A stretch of DNA of 64,000 nt, from NCBI RefSeq assembly GCF_017254865.1, contig NZ_JAFKCV010000012.1, positions 52,687-116,686 on the forward strand, read 5' to 3'. Under the pieces are notes generated by a model. It searched no databases, had not been told where the DNA came from, and worked only from the letters and a program-made list of their open reading frames with translations. Below, piece by piece: positions 18,005 through 27,363 of the stretch. The stretch's first letter is position 1; every line of letters begins with the position of its first letter. The position numbers and the translations under genes are program-made. The stretch comes from Bowmanella dokdonensis (GTDB taxonomy: Bacteria; Pseudomonadota; Gammaproteobacteria; Enterobacterales; Alteromonadaceae).

Positions 18005-20548
18005 ATGAGAAAACTATTAGTCAGCGCTACGGTGGCAGCCGCTCTGGGCTTGTCCGGTTGTGGTGGCGGTGAAACCTTGGCTGAGGCGCAGGCGGAACAG
18101 GAGCCGGCCAAGCCTTTTGCCCGCGTGGTTTTTGACCCCTCTACCAGTGACGTCAATATCCCTAACGACTTATTGATGATCCCTGATGGCAACTTCTTTG
18201 ATTTCACCCTGAACACGGAAGGGGGCGCGCAATTCGATCCGGGTAATCCCGAGCATGCCCTGAGCGCCCTGGACGGCTGGTCAACCCATCACCCCTTTCA
18301 GATCCGTATCAATGTCCCTGCAGGCCTGAGCCTGGATCCGGCATCAGCCGGCGCCGGAGCAATACGCATCTATGAAGCGACGCAGGCACTGGAAGGGGAC
18401 GAACCCCTTTGTCAGGCCATTGCCGAACAGGCTGCCGCGCCGGGTATTCCCTGTGTGCTGGGTGATGAACTGACCTGGGGCGTGGATTTTGTTACCCAGA
18501 TGGCAAACCCGGCGACCGGCACCATCAGTGTGGTGCCCCTCAAACCCCTGAAGCCCGGGCAAGGCTATATGCTGGTGGTCACGGATGCACTGAAAGATGC
18601 AGAAGGACGGGCAGTACGCGGTTCCAGCACCTGGGAGCTGGCCAGTCAGGATCCTGAGACCATGCCCCTTGGCTCACCAGAGCAGAAGCAACTGCAGAAC
18701 ATCCTGAATTTCTTTGTCACCCTGCTGCAAGGTGAGGGATTGGATCGCGAAGACATCTCCTATGCGGCCTATTTCTCTACCCAGTCTGCCGGTACCGTGT
18801 TGTCGACGGTCAAACAACTGCAGATTGGATCCTTTGCCCAGGCGGTCGGTGCCGGCATGGATCCGCAGGCCGCTGCAGCCCAGTATCTGCCGGTGATTCA
18901 GATCAGCAACTCAGCCGCCCCGGATGTTTATACCGCCCTGGCGCCAAGCGCTTTGGGCGCTGAAACCTGGGCCGGTGTCCAGGCGCTGGGACTCGGCACC
19001 TGTTCCGGTCTGGTGGCTGGCCTTTCCAGCGCCAGCCCTCAGGTGGCGGGCACCGCACAGCAAGTCTTCGGTCAACTGGGCCCGTTCTGTGCGGCAGATA
19101 TGAAACAAGGCAGCATCAACCTGCCTTATTACCTCAGTACCACCAATCCTTTGGGTGACTGGTGGCGGGCGGCCTGTACCAACGGCGCTATGTTACAACT
19201 GCTGGGTGCCGAACAGGTGGGTAACCTGATTGCGGGAGGTGCTGTGGGGCCTAATAACGCCCTGTGTCAGGCCGCATCTGGCGGACAACTTTATGATCTC
19301 GATCTGTCGGCTGTCGGTATAGACGATCCTCGTCATCTGACCAAGGTCAGCCCCATTCCTGCGGCCAGGACTATGGCAAACCTGACGGTACAGATTACTG
19401 TGCCAGACGAAACCTTTGCCAATCAGATCAATGCCCAGTTGGGTCAGCCCGCCATCAGCAAGCCGGCTGCCGGCTGGCCCGTGGTTATTCTGCAACATGG
19501 TATTACGTCCAAGAAAGAAGATATGCTGGCTGTGACGGGGGCCTTGTCCCTGGCCGGTTTTGCGACCGTGGCCATTGATCATCCCTTGCATGGCAGTCGT
19601 GGGTTCAATATCGACGGCAGTGTGGTCAATGCTTCCAATGGCTTTGGCGGCAGCGCTACCGATTATCTGAATCTGGCCAGTCTGCTGACGGCCCGCGACA
19701 ATCTGCGCCAGAGTGTTGCGGATATCATGGGACTGAGACTGGGCCTGAATGCTGAGGTGGATACCACCAACGGCAGCAGCACCCTGCTGGATGGCAGCAA
19801 GGTCTCCTTTGTGGGCCATTCGCTTGGCGCCATCACCGGCACCGATGCCATCGCCCTGGCCAATACCAGCCTGGGAGGGCAACTGGCCAACTTTGACGGC
19901 ATGTACAGTGTGACGGCCACAACGCTGGCCAACCCGGGTGGTGGAATCGGCGGTTTCCTGATGGAGTCTGCCGCCTTTGGTCCCCTGATCAAGGGATCCC
20001 TGCTGGCCAGTGCGTCACCTGAGTTTCAGGCGGCATTGCAACAGTATATGCAGGCCAATGGCATTGCCGAGGTGACGCCAGGGCTGTTGTTCGCCTTCTA
20101 TCCGGTATTTGAGTCACAACTGACCCCAGCGCAATTAGCCGAGGTGAATGCGACCTTCTCGTCATTCTCCTTTGCGGCGCAGACCGTCATTGATGCGGCT
20201 GATCCCAATAATTACGCGGCCACCATCGCAGCCAACACACCTGTGCATATGATTGAGGTGGTCGGCGATGGCAGCGAGATGAATCTGCCGGATCAGGTGA
20301 TCCCCAATACCACCAGCCTGCCGTTGGCCGGTACTGAGCCTCTGGCAGCCCTGATGGGGTTGCCGGTTGTGAATAGTACCAGTGAGGGCAGTGGGCTGGT
20401 GCGCTTTATTGAAGGCACACACAGCTCCCTGCTGGATCCAGGCCCGAGTGCCGAGGTCACGGCTGAGATGCAACAGCAGATGGCCTACTTCCTGGCGACC
20501 ATGGGTACGACCATCAGAGTGCTTAATGAGAGCGTGGTAGCACAATAA
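18005..20548 (+). CDS. volA: VolA/Pla-1-like lipoprotein lipase
   Basis: This is a probable surface lipoprotein that releases fatty acids from phospholipids. The ATG at 18005 behind GGGGAG starts a lipoprotein signal with lipobox LSGC followed by GGG, giving 847 residues. An upstream in-frame extension lacks a signal peptide and is rejected. The nucleophile motif GHSLG in SFVGHSLGAITGTDAI and the preceding LQHGITSKKED oxyanion-region segment place it in the Pla-1/cef and VolA lipase family. In Vibrio cholerae VolA works with FadL-type porins; no FadL gene is present next to it here. Confidence 0.88.
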   Translation: MRKLLVSATVAAALGLSGCGGGETLAEAQAEQEPAKPFARVVFDPSTSDVNIPNDLLMIPDGNFFDFTLNTEGGAQFDPGNPEHALSALDGWSTHHPFQIRINVPAGLSLDPASAGAGAIRIYEATQALEGDEPLCQAIAEQAAAPGIPCVLGDELTWGVDFVTQMANPATGTISVVPLKPLKPGQGYMLVVTDALKDAEGRAVRGSSTWELASQDPETMPLGSPEQKQLQNILNFFVTLLQGEGLDREDISYAAYFSTQSAGTVLSTVKQLQIGSFAQAVGAGMDPQAAAAQYLPVIQISNSAAPDVYTALAPSALGAETWAGVQALGLGTCSGLVAGLSSASPQVAGTAQQVFGQLGPFCAADMKQGSINLPYYLSTTNPLGDWWRAACTNGAMLQLLGAEQVGNLIAGGAVGPNNALCQAASGGQLYDLDLSAVGIDDPRHLTKVSPIPAARTMANLTVQITVPDETFANQINAQLGQPAISKPAAGWPVVILQHGITSKKEDMLAVTGALSLAGFATVAIDHPLHGSRGFNIDGSVVNASNGFGGSATDYLNLASLLTARDNLRQSVADIMGLRLGLNAEVDTTNGSSTLLDGSKVSFVGHSLGAITGTDAIALANTSLGGQLANFDGMYSVTATTLANPGGGIGGFLMESAAFGPLIKGSLLASASPEFQAALQQYMQANGIAEVTPGLLFAFYPVFESQLTPAQLAEVNATFSSFSFAAQTVIDAADPNNYAATIAANTPVHMIEVVGDGSEMNLPDQVIPNTTSLPLAGTEPLAALMGLPVVNSTSEGSGLVRFIEGTHSSLLDPGPSAEVTAEMQQQMAYFLATMGTTIRVLNESVVAQ

Positions 20549-20576
20549 GCCAGCCAGGGCGCGGAAGTTTGTTCCT

Positions 20577-20608
20577 AAAGCCAGGTCATTGACCTGGCTT
20601 TATTTTTG
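20577..20608 (+). terminator. Terminator behind the VolA-like gene
   Basis: AAAGCCAGGTC-ATT-GACCTGGCTTT is an 11-bp perfect stem followed by ATTTTT. Confidence 0.85.
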
Positions 20609-20657
20609 TGAAAAAACCCCCATCTCTTTGCGGAACAGAACCTTTGGAGTATTAGCG

Positions 20658-21671
20658 TTGGAATTTCTATACGAATATGGACTCTTCACCGCCAAAGCCC
20701 TGACTTTGGTATTTGCCCTGCTGCTGGCAGCGGGGGGCCTGGTGAGCTTGGCCCACAGGCAGAAATCGGGCAAGGGCGAATTGGAAATCAAGTCCCTGTC
20801 TGACCGGCTCGACGATATCATCGACCATGCCAATCAACTGCTGCTCAGTAAGGATGAGCGTAAGAAGCTACAGAAACAGCAGAAAAAACAGCAGAAAGCC
20901 GACAAGCAGTCGCCCAGCAAACCCAACCTGTTCGTGGTTGATTTCAAAGGCTCCATGGATGCCCATGAGGTGGATTGTCTGCGGGAAGAAGTCACGGCTA
21001 TCTTATGTATCGCCAAGCCGGAAGATGAAGTGCTGATCCGGCTGGAAAGTGGTGGTGGTGTCGTGCATGGATATGGACTGGCCGCTTCGCAGTTGCAGCG
21101 TCTCAGAGATGCCAAGGTCAAATGCACAGTGTCAGTGGACAAGGTTGCGGCCAGCGGCGGTTATATGATGGCCTGTGTAGCCGACAAGGTCATCGCATCC
21201 AAGTTTGCCATCATCGGCTCCATCGGGGTCATTGCCCAGTTGCCCAATTTCAACAAACTGCTGAAAAAGCATGATATCGACTGGGAGCAGCATACCGCGG
21301 GCCAGTTTAAGCGCACCCTGACATTGTTTGGCGAAAATAACGAGGCCGGGCGACAGAAGTTTCGCGACGAACTGGAACAGGTGCATCAGTTGTTCAAACA
21401 TTTTGTTCAGGAACATCGTGGCGAGCTGGACATAGACAAAGTGGCTACCGGTGAATACTGGTACGGCAGCCAGGCTCTGGAACTGAAGCTGGTGGATGAG
21501 ATCCTGACCTCCGATGACTTTCTGCTTAAACAGAATAAGGAAAGAAAAATCTATCAGGTCAAATACAGTATCCGTAAAAACCTGGTGGAGAAGCTGGGCA
21601 AGGCCGCCAGTATTGCAATTGAAAGCAGTATCGGTCGGCTATGGCAGAAATCGCAACAGCCGGGGCTGTGA
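20658..21671 (+). CDS. sohB: SohB-type inner-membrane serine protease (S49)
   Basis: This is a signal-peptide-peptidase-A-related protease of the S49 family. The TTG at 20658, nine bases after GGAG, gives 337 residues starting EFLYEYGLFTAKALTLVFALLLAAGG with one N-terminal membrane segment. The track's longer start lies within the preceding terminator and is rejected. The nucleophile serine is in VAASGGYMMAC, and the general-base lysine is expected downstream near the GSIGVIAQLPNFNKLLKK region. A basic, Gln/Lys-rich linker follows the membrane anchor. E. coli SohB has 349 residues. Confidence 0.93.
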   Translation: MEFLYEYGLFTAKALTLVFALLLAAGGLVSLAHRQKSGKGELEIKSLSDRLDDIIDHANQLLLSKDERKKLQKQQKKQQKADKQSPSKPNLFVVDFKGSMDAHEVDCLREEVTAILCIAKPEDEVLIRLESGGGVVHGYGLAASQLQRLRDAKVKCTVSVDKVAASGGYMMACVADKVIASKFAIIGSIGVIAQLPNFNKLLKKHDIDWEQHTAGQFKRTLTLFGENNEAGRQKFRDELEQVHQLFKHFVQEHRGELDIDKVATGEYWYGSQALELKLVDEILTSDDFLLKQNKERKIYQVKYSIRKNLVEKLGKAASIAIESSIGRLWQKSQQPGL

Positions 21672-21679
21672 ACCAGAAT

Positions 21680-21707
21680 TAAAAAAAGCGCCGATGGCGC
21701 TTTTTTC
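21680..21707. terminator. Bidirectional terminator between sohB and the symporter gene
   Basis: A-tract plus AGCGCC-GAT-GGCGCT plus T-tract forms a symmetrical hairpin (21682-21706) between the two convergent genes and can serve both. Confidence 0.85.
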
Positions 21708-21716
21708 TTACCCGCT

Positions 21717-23063
21717 CTAACGGTTTTTGTCGAAGTGCTCGAAGTCCACCGTTTCTTCCTTGCTACCGGCCCTGGGATTGTTGTAAGTATCGATATCCAG
21801 TTCCCCCTCGCTCTTCGCTACCACACAGGCCACCATGCAATCCCCTGTGACATTGACGGCGGTGCGGGTCATGTCCAGCAAGCGATCCACCCCAATAATC
21901 AGGGCAATGCCTTCCACCGGCAGGTTAACCTGTTGCAGCACCATGGCCAGCATGATCAACCCCACCCCGGGCACCCCGGCGGTGCCGACTGAGGCCAATG
22001 TGGCGGTCAGAATCACCATCAGATAGTCCGACACTGACAGATCCACACCGTAAACCTGGGCGATAAAGACGGTGGCCACCCCCTGCATGATAGCCGTGCC
22101 GTCCATATTGATGGTGGCACCCAGCGGCACGGTAAAGGAGGCGACGGTATTTCTGACACCCAGCTTGTTACGCGCCGTTTCCAGTGTCACCGGCAGTGTT
22201 GCACTACTGCTGGAGGTGGAAAAGGCGAACAGGGCGGCATCGCGCATCTTTTTCAGCAAATGCATTGGATTCAGGCCCGTGAGCACTTTTAGCAGTACCG
22301 GATAGGAAATAAAGGCATGGACGGCCAATACGAACAGGACCAGCAGGAAATACTTGAGCAGACTGGTGATGGTGTCAAAACCTATGGTGGCAAAGAGTTT
22401 GGCCATCAGGGCGAATACTCCGTAAGGCGCCAGGTTCATTAAAATGGTCACCAGACGCATCACCACCTTGTTCAAATCCTCGAACATCTCCCCGAGTTTC
22501 GTTCCCGCTTTACCTGACATGGCCATGGCAATACCGAACAACACTGAGAAAACAATAATTTGCAACATATTGCCTTCAGCCATGGCATTGATGGGGTTGG
22601 TTGGGAACATGCCAATAATAACTTCAGAAAAGGTGGGGGCCTCACTGGCGCTGAACGTTGCCGAGGTATCCAGATTAATACCTTCACCAGGGGCGACTAA
22701 CAGGGCAAAAGTCACCGCCAACGTAATGGCTAGTGCAGTGGTAACCAGGTAGAGCAATATGGACTTGCCCCCCAGACGCCCCAGCCTGCTTGGGTCTGAC
22801 AGGTTGCAGGTACCGCAGACCAGTGAAACAAATACCAACGGAACCACCAGCATTTGCAGGCTGGCAATAAAGATCTTACCCACAATGTTAAATATACCTT
22901 CCACCAAAAGGGCATACGTAGAAACATGAAGGCCGAATACACTGAAGGCGAAATCTCCGCTATCATCAAACAGGGCTCGAAGTAGGGTTCCGAGAAGGAT
23001 CCCGGCCAACATGCCGAGAAAAATTCTGGTGGTTAAACTGTACTTTGCTGCAGGGTTAGCCAT
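21717..23063 (-). CDS. Dicarboxylate/amino acid:cation symporter (DAACS family)
   Basis: This sodium- or proton-coupled carrier for glutamate or C4-dicarboxylates lies in the inner membrane. The 448-residue product starts MANPAAKYSLTTRIFLGMLAG; a longer in-frame reading upstream is non-coding. It has the hairpin motif FSTSSSSATLPVT and the TM7 motif NMDGTAIMQG of the GltP/DctA fold, followed by TAGVPGVGLIML and the C-terminal D-R-x-x-D-M-x-R-T-x-x-N-V segment. The substrate cannot be fixed from sequence. It diverges from the Ig-like lipoprotein gene. Confidence 0.92.
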   Translation of the reverse strand: MANPAAKYSLTTRIFLGMLAGILLGTLLRALFDDSGDFAFSVFGLHVSTYALLVEGIFNIVGKIFIASLQMLVVPLVFVSLVCGTCNLSDPSRLGRLGGKSILLYLVTTALAITLAVTFALLVAPGEGINLDTSATFSASEAPTFSEVIIGMFPTNPINAMAEGNMLQIIVFSVLFGIAMAMSGKAGTKLGEMFEDLNKVVMRLVTILMNLAPYGVFALMAKLFATIGFDTITSLLKYFLLVLFVLAVHAFISYPVLLKVLTGLNPMHLLKKMRDAALFAFSTSSSSATLPVTLETARNKLGVRNTVASFTVPLGATINMDGTAIMQGVATVFIAQVYGVDLSVSDYLMVILTATLASVGTAGVPGVGLIMLAMVLQQVNLPVEGIALIIGVDRLLDMTRTAVNVTGDCMVACVVAKSEGELDIDTYNNPRAGSKEETVDFEHFDKNR

Positions 23064-23190
23064 GGATGTCCTGGTCGTTATTGTTATTGCGGCTAAGACT
23101 AACAATTTTGGCAGATAAGCTGAACTTAAATAATAGCGATTTCGGTCGACAAGCTTATATGCAAGATATTCAGATGTTAGGGAGAAAAGA

Positions 23191-25407
23191 ATGACGTCAA
23201 CCCTTAAGGCTGCTGCAATCTGTTTGCTCAGTATGTCGCTGATTGCCTGTGGCGGTGGAGGCTCGTTGGGCACCGATGGTGGTAACGGCGGAGGTAGCAC
23301 TGCCCCTGTGACCATAGACTTTAGGGTGGTGGATGCCAGTGGCACTGCCGTGGATCCAACCAGCAGCCAGTTGACCTCTGCGAATCCCTGGACAATCCAG
23401 GCAACCGTTTCCCAGGATGGCAGCGCACTTTCCGGCCAGCTTGTCACTTTCACCATGCCCGTAGGCGGCTATGCCACCTTTAATCCTGCCAGCGGCACGG
23501 CCACCACTGACAGCCAGGGGATTGCATCAATGGGCCTGAGGGCGGGTGATGTGGCCGGCGGCTTCAGTGTCGTGGCCAGAACAGGGGAGAGCAATGATTT
23601 CACCCTCAACCTGACATCAGCGGGTGACGGGTCTGCCGGAGAGGATCAGCCTGCTTCCCTGCAAGCCTTTGCCGAAAACCTACAGCTGGGCTCTTCCGGT
23701 TCGGGCCAGACGGTCATCATCGCGTCCGTGAAAAACGATAACAACAACGCGATGGAAGGGGTGGCCGTACAATTTTCTTCTGACTCGGGTCTGTTGGAAG
23801 TCACCGAGCCGGTGACATTGGCCGATGGAACAGCAAGAGCGATTCTTACTACACCCAATGATCCTGAAAACCGCGATATTACCGTCACAGCCGCCAGCGG
23901 CAATCTTTCGTCGTCGGTGATCGTTAAAGTGGTGGGCACTGAAATCAGCATCAGCGGCACCCGCTCGGTGACGGTGAACTCCGCATCCACCCTGACGGTG
24001 GCGCTGACCAACTCAGAAGGCAATCCTATTGCCAACCGGCAGGTCACACTGACAGCCGGAGACAATTCAAGGTTGTCGGCAACCGGTGGAAGCCGGGGCG
24101 AGAATAACGCCTTACTGGTGATGACCAATGTCAATGGCGTTGCGACTGTCACCTACGAATCCGATTCGGCTGGTTCTGATACGATCCAGGCGTCGGCGTT
24201 GAATTCATCGGATAGCTTTGACATTACCATTCAGCAGGACGATTTTACCTTCAGCAGCGTGCCTTCTGACGATGTTGCCCTGAACGAAACCGCCTCTTTG
24301 ACGGTCACCTGGTTGCAAAATGGCTCGCCTCTGGTTGGTGGTCTGGTCTCACTGACGACTTCACGGGGCGTCATTACCTCGGCCAACCCTGTCGCCACTA
24401 ACGCGTCAGGTCAGGTCAGCTTTACCCTGGAATCCAACAACGCGGGAATTGCTTCTCTCACCGCATCCGGCGATGACGGCAGTGGCAGTGAAGTGACCGT
24501 CACCACCGAGGTAGCCTTTGTCGCTACCCAGTCCAGTACCCTGGTGGCAGATGCCAGCCCCGATATCATTGGCGCAGACGGTGACACCAGCACTATTACT
24601 GCTGTGGTCAGGGATAACAGTGGTAACCTGGTAAAGGGCGCCGTGGTGAATTTCAATGTCAGTGATGTCAGCACCGGTTCCATTTCACCCAACCAGGCCA
24701 CGACTAACAGCAAGGGCGTGGCGACCACTATCTTTACTTCAGGCTCGGTCACCAGCCAGGAAGCGGTGGTAATCAGCGCGGTGGTGAGCGGTACGCCGTC
24801 TGCCAATGATACGGTTACCCTGACTGTGGGTGGTCAGGCCTTCGACGTATCTTTGGGTACCGGCAGCCTGATCCAAAAGCCGGATGATGTGACCTATCTG
24901 AAAGAATTTGCGGTATTTGTCAGTGATACCGTGGGTAGCCCGGTACCTAATGTGGACCTGACTCTGTCGGCCACCCCGGTCAAATTCAACCAGGGCGGGG
25001 TTTACCGCAAAGGATTCTGGATTTGGAACGCGGCCCTGGAAGTATGGGAAACCCAGGTGACGGCAGTCTGTCCCAACGAAGATATTAACGGTAACGGCTT
25101 TCTGGATGCGGGTGAGGACAATAACGGGGACGGGCAACTGACTCCGGGTATTGTCGGAACCATCAGCTTCTCCGATGGCGACAGCACTGACGAGAACGGC
25201 CAGGCCAACCTGGATTACCGTTATCCCCGTGAATACGGTGCCTGGTATGACGCTGAGATCGGGGTTTTCGCCCAGTCAGCCGGCAGCGAGGCCAAGGAAA
25301 GCATGAAGTATACCCTGGGCGTGGCAGCGGATGACCTGTCCAATGAAGCCTCTCCGCCTCCCAACAGCCCCTACGGATTAAATGCTGATTGCAGCAGCAC
25401 TGATTGA
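23191..25407 (+). CDS. Lipoprotein with repeated bacterial Ig-like (Big_1) domains
   Basis: The 738-residue product has a lipoprotein signal with lipobox LIAC and a Gly-rich linker (GGGGSLGTDGGNGGG). At least four Ig-like repeats of the invasin/intimin type follow, each with a pattern such as ATTDSQGIASMGLRAG or NASGQVSFTLESNNAG. Near residues 631-655 two Asp/Asn-rich loops (DINGNGFLDAGED and DNNGDGQLTPG) resemble calcium-binding loops. It is probably an outer-membrane surface protein for adhesion or a structural role. GGGAGAAAAG precedes the start. Regions of similar repeats suggest internal duplication. Confidence 0.85.
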   Translation: MTSTLKAAAICLLSMSLIACGGGGSLGTDGGNGGGSTAPVTIDFRVVDASGTAVDPTSSQLTSANPWTIQATVSQDGSALSGQLVTFTMPVGGYATFNPASGTATTDSQGIASMGLRAGDVAGGFSVVARTGESNDFTLNLTSAGDGSAGEDQPASLQAFAENLQLGSSGSGQTVIIASVKNDNNNAMEGVAVQFSSDSGLLEVTEPVTLADGTARAILTTPNDPENRDITVTAASGNLSSSVIVKVVGTEISISGTRSVTVNSASTLTVALTNSEGNPIANRQVTLTAGDNSRLSATGGSRGENNALLVMTNVNGVATVTYESDSAGSDTIQASALNSSDSFDITIQQDDFTFSSVPSDDVALNETASLTVTWLQNGSPLVGGLVSLTTSRGVITSANPVATNASGQVSFTLESNNAGIASLTASGDDGSGSEVTVTTEVAFVATQSSTLVADASPDIIGADGDTSTITAVVRDNSGNLVKGAVVNFNVSDVSTGSISPNQATTNSKGVATTIFTSGSVTSQEAVVISAVVSGTPSANDTVTLTVGGQAFDVSLGTGSLIQKPDDVTYLKEFAVFVSDTVGSPVPNVDLTLSATPVKFNQGGVYRKGFWIWNAALEVWETQVTAVCPNEDINGNGFLDAGEDNNGDGQLTPGIVGTISFSDGDSTDENGQANLDYRYPREYGAWYDAEIGVFAQSAGSEAKESMKYTLGVAADDLSNEASPPPNSPYGLNADCSSTD

Positions 25408-25410
25408 ATG

Positions 25411-25440
25411 TAAAAAACCCGGCAGCCGCCGGGTTTTTTA
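25411..25440. terminator. Bidirectional terminator between the Ig-like gene and astB
   Basis: TAAAAAACCCGGC-AGCC-GCCGGGTTTTTTA is a 13-bp perfect stem flanked by A and T runs, starting four bases after the lipoprotein stop codon. Confidence 0.9.
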
Positions 25441-25458
25441 ATGGTCCCATTAACCGGC

Positions 25459-26796
25459 TTAACGCTGGAACGGATAGACAGAGCCCAACTTCAGGATCTG
25501 GGTCAGTTCATCCAGAGCGCTGCGGGATTCAATCAGCAACTGCGGATCACGCAGATCATCAAAGCTCAGTTCATCGCGGTAATGGCGGTCTATCCAATGA
25601 TTCAGCCGTTCAAACTGTGAATCATTGATCAGGGTGTTGGGATTAACTGCATCCACTTCCTGGTCCGTCAGGGCCACCCGCAGACGCAGGCAGGCAGGAC
25701 CGCCGCCATTGCGCATGCTCTGTTTGACGTCAAAATAATGGACTTTCTTGATGGGGGTGCCCTGGGTCACCAACCTGTCCAGGTAGCGGGAGACGGATTC
25801 GCTTTCCTGGCATTCGGTGGGGGCGATAATGGCCATCTCACCATTGGGCAGGGTAATGATCTGGGTGTTGAACAGATAAGTCTTCACCGCTTCCTGCACC
25901 GCCACATCGGCCGTATCAACCCGAATGAAGTGAACTGGCTGTTCACCAAATTTGGCCTGGATTTCATCCAGCGCCGCCTGGGTATTGTGAAAGGCCTGCT
26001 CATGATAGAAAAGGACATTCTGATTGCCGACTGAGATCACGTCGTTATGGAACACGCCCTGGTCGATCACATCAGGATTCTGCTGGATATACACCACTCC
26101 TTCGTCGCTCAGTCCATGCAGACGGGCAATGGCCTGGCAGGCTTCCAGGGTTTGTCTGGCCGGATATTTTTTGGGTGCGGGCTTACTGGGATCGAAGGCC
26201 TGGCGGCCATAGACAAACAGTTCCACGCCCGCATGGCCATATTCCGTGCATAAACGGGTATGGTTGGCTGCGCCTTCGTCACCGAAGTGTTCATTGTCGG
26301 GCAGGTGAGTATGGTGCTGGAAGTACTTCTCGTTGGCAAAAGTGGCTTTGAGGATGCGTCCTGTGACTTCCGGCTCCAGCGAACGATGAAACTTATTGGT
26401 CAGATTGGCCGGGGTGAAATGCACGCGGCCATCGGCCGTGTCTGCGCTGGGAGAAACCGTCGCAGCATTGGCCGTCCACATACTGGATGCCGAGCAACAG
26501 GCCAGAAATACTTCGGGGGCCTGTCTGGCTGCTTTTTCCAGGACCTGCGCATCGGTGCCGGTAAAGCCAAGACGGCGTAATGTCTGGATGTCCGGCCTTT
26601 CCTGAGGCGCCAACACGCCTTGCAGCATGCCCATGTCGGACAACGCCTTCATCTTCTTCAGGCCTTGTTTGGCGGCCTGCTTCGGGCTGCTGTCTGCCTT
26701 GGCATTGTTTAGCGAGGCCACATTGCCGTATGACAATCCTGCATAGTTATGAGTAGGGCCGACCAATCCATCGAAGTTTACTTCAAACTGTTTCAT
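25459..26796 (-). CDS. astB: N-succinylarginine dihydrolase
   Basis: This is the second enzyme of the arginine succinyltransferase pathway. It turns N2-succinylarginine into succinylornithine, ammonia and CO2. The 445-residue product matches the family length (447 in E. coli) and has the guanidine-modifying-enzyme active site: glutamate in [11 protein letters not shown], histidine in [12 protein letters not shown], and nucleophile cysteine in [11 protein letters not shown]. The start is [20 protein letters not shown]. The other ast genes are not adjacent. The pathway ends in glutamate and succinate and so feeds the TCA cycle. Confidence 0.96.
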   Translation of the reverse strand: MKQFEVNFDGLVGPTHNYAGLSYGNVASLNNAKADSSPKQAAKQGLKKMKALSDMGMLQGVLAPQERPDIQTLRRLGFTGTDAQVLEKAARQAPEVFLACCSASSMWTANAATVSPSADTADGRVHFTPANLTNKFHRSLEPEVTGRILKATFANEKYFQHHTHLPDNEHFGDEGAANHTRLCTEYGHAGVELFVYGRQAFDPSKPAPKKYPARQTLEACQAIARLHGLSDEGVVYIQQNPDVIDQGVFHNDVISVGNQNVLFYHEQAFHNTQAALDEIQAKFGEQPVHFIRVDTADVAVQEAVKTYLFNTQIITLPNGEMAIIAPTECQESESVSRYLDRLVTQGTPIKKVHYFDVKQSMRNGGGPACLRLRVALTDQEVDAVNPNTLINDSQFERLNHWIDRHYRDELSFDDLRDPQLLIESRSALDELTQILKLGSVYPFQR

Positions 26797-27363
26797 TATT
26801 TCCTCGATAAGTCGAAAAGTTGAGGGAGGAGTACTGTGTTCAAACCGGCCCGAAACGGCGTCTGGCAGGGGATGGGCCCGGAACAGAGATTTTCATTATA
26901 CGTTTTTTTAACAAGCTGCCAAATTTGCATAATGGCAAATAGATGCATAAGATTGCGGCCCAAATGGGGTAATTGAATAAGTGCGCTTAACTGGCGCATA
27001 ACTATCAGAGAAAATCTTTTTAATTCAGTTGCTTAGATTATTCTGGCGCGCATAAATCTGCAGCAGATTTTTTTTGATTTTTTTTCTTCAAAATTAATTC
27101 TGCTTGAAAAATACGCCAATATCGCCAAATTTGGCAGAACAGTGACGTAAACAGACAAACAGACGCCCGCCCGGACCTTTTTATTCGCCGGGCTGACTAT
27201 TAATCAAGCAATCTGACGTCAATAGACTGTATCTGACGGGAAACAGGACACTAACCCTTGTGTTCCCTAAATATTGTAGATATATCTAAATTCATTCAGT
27301 GCCGCACCGGCACTCCGGGCGCTTCAGTAGTGAAGCAGCACTAATTATAAGAGCAAAGGTTAT
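26797..27363. other. Long astB-topA divergent intergenic region
   Basis: This stretch of 567 bases has no convincing gene and is AT-rich, with poly-T runs at 27065-27090. It contains ATTTGC-ATAATG-GCAAAT (26923-26940) and a perfect 12-bp palindrome GCCAAATTTGGC (27124-27135); both share GCCAAATTTG-like words (also 26918-26927). They may be regulator sites for the divergent promoters. No strong ArgR box was recognised upstream of astB. Confidence 0.3.
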
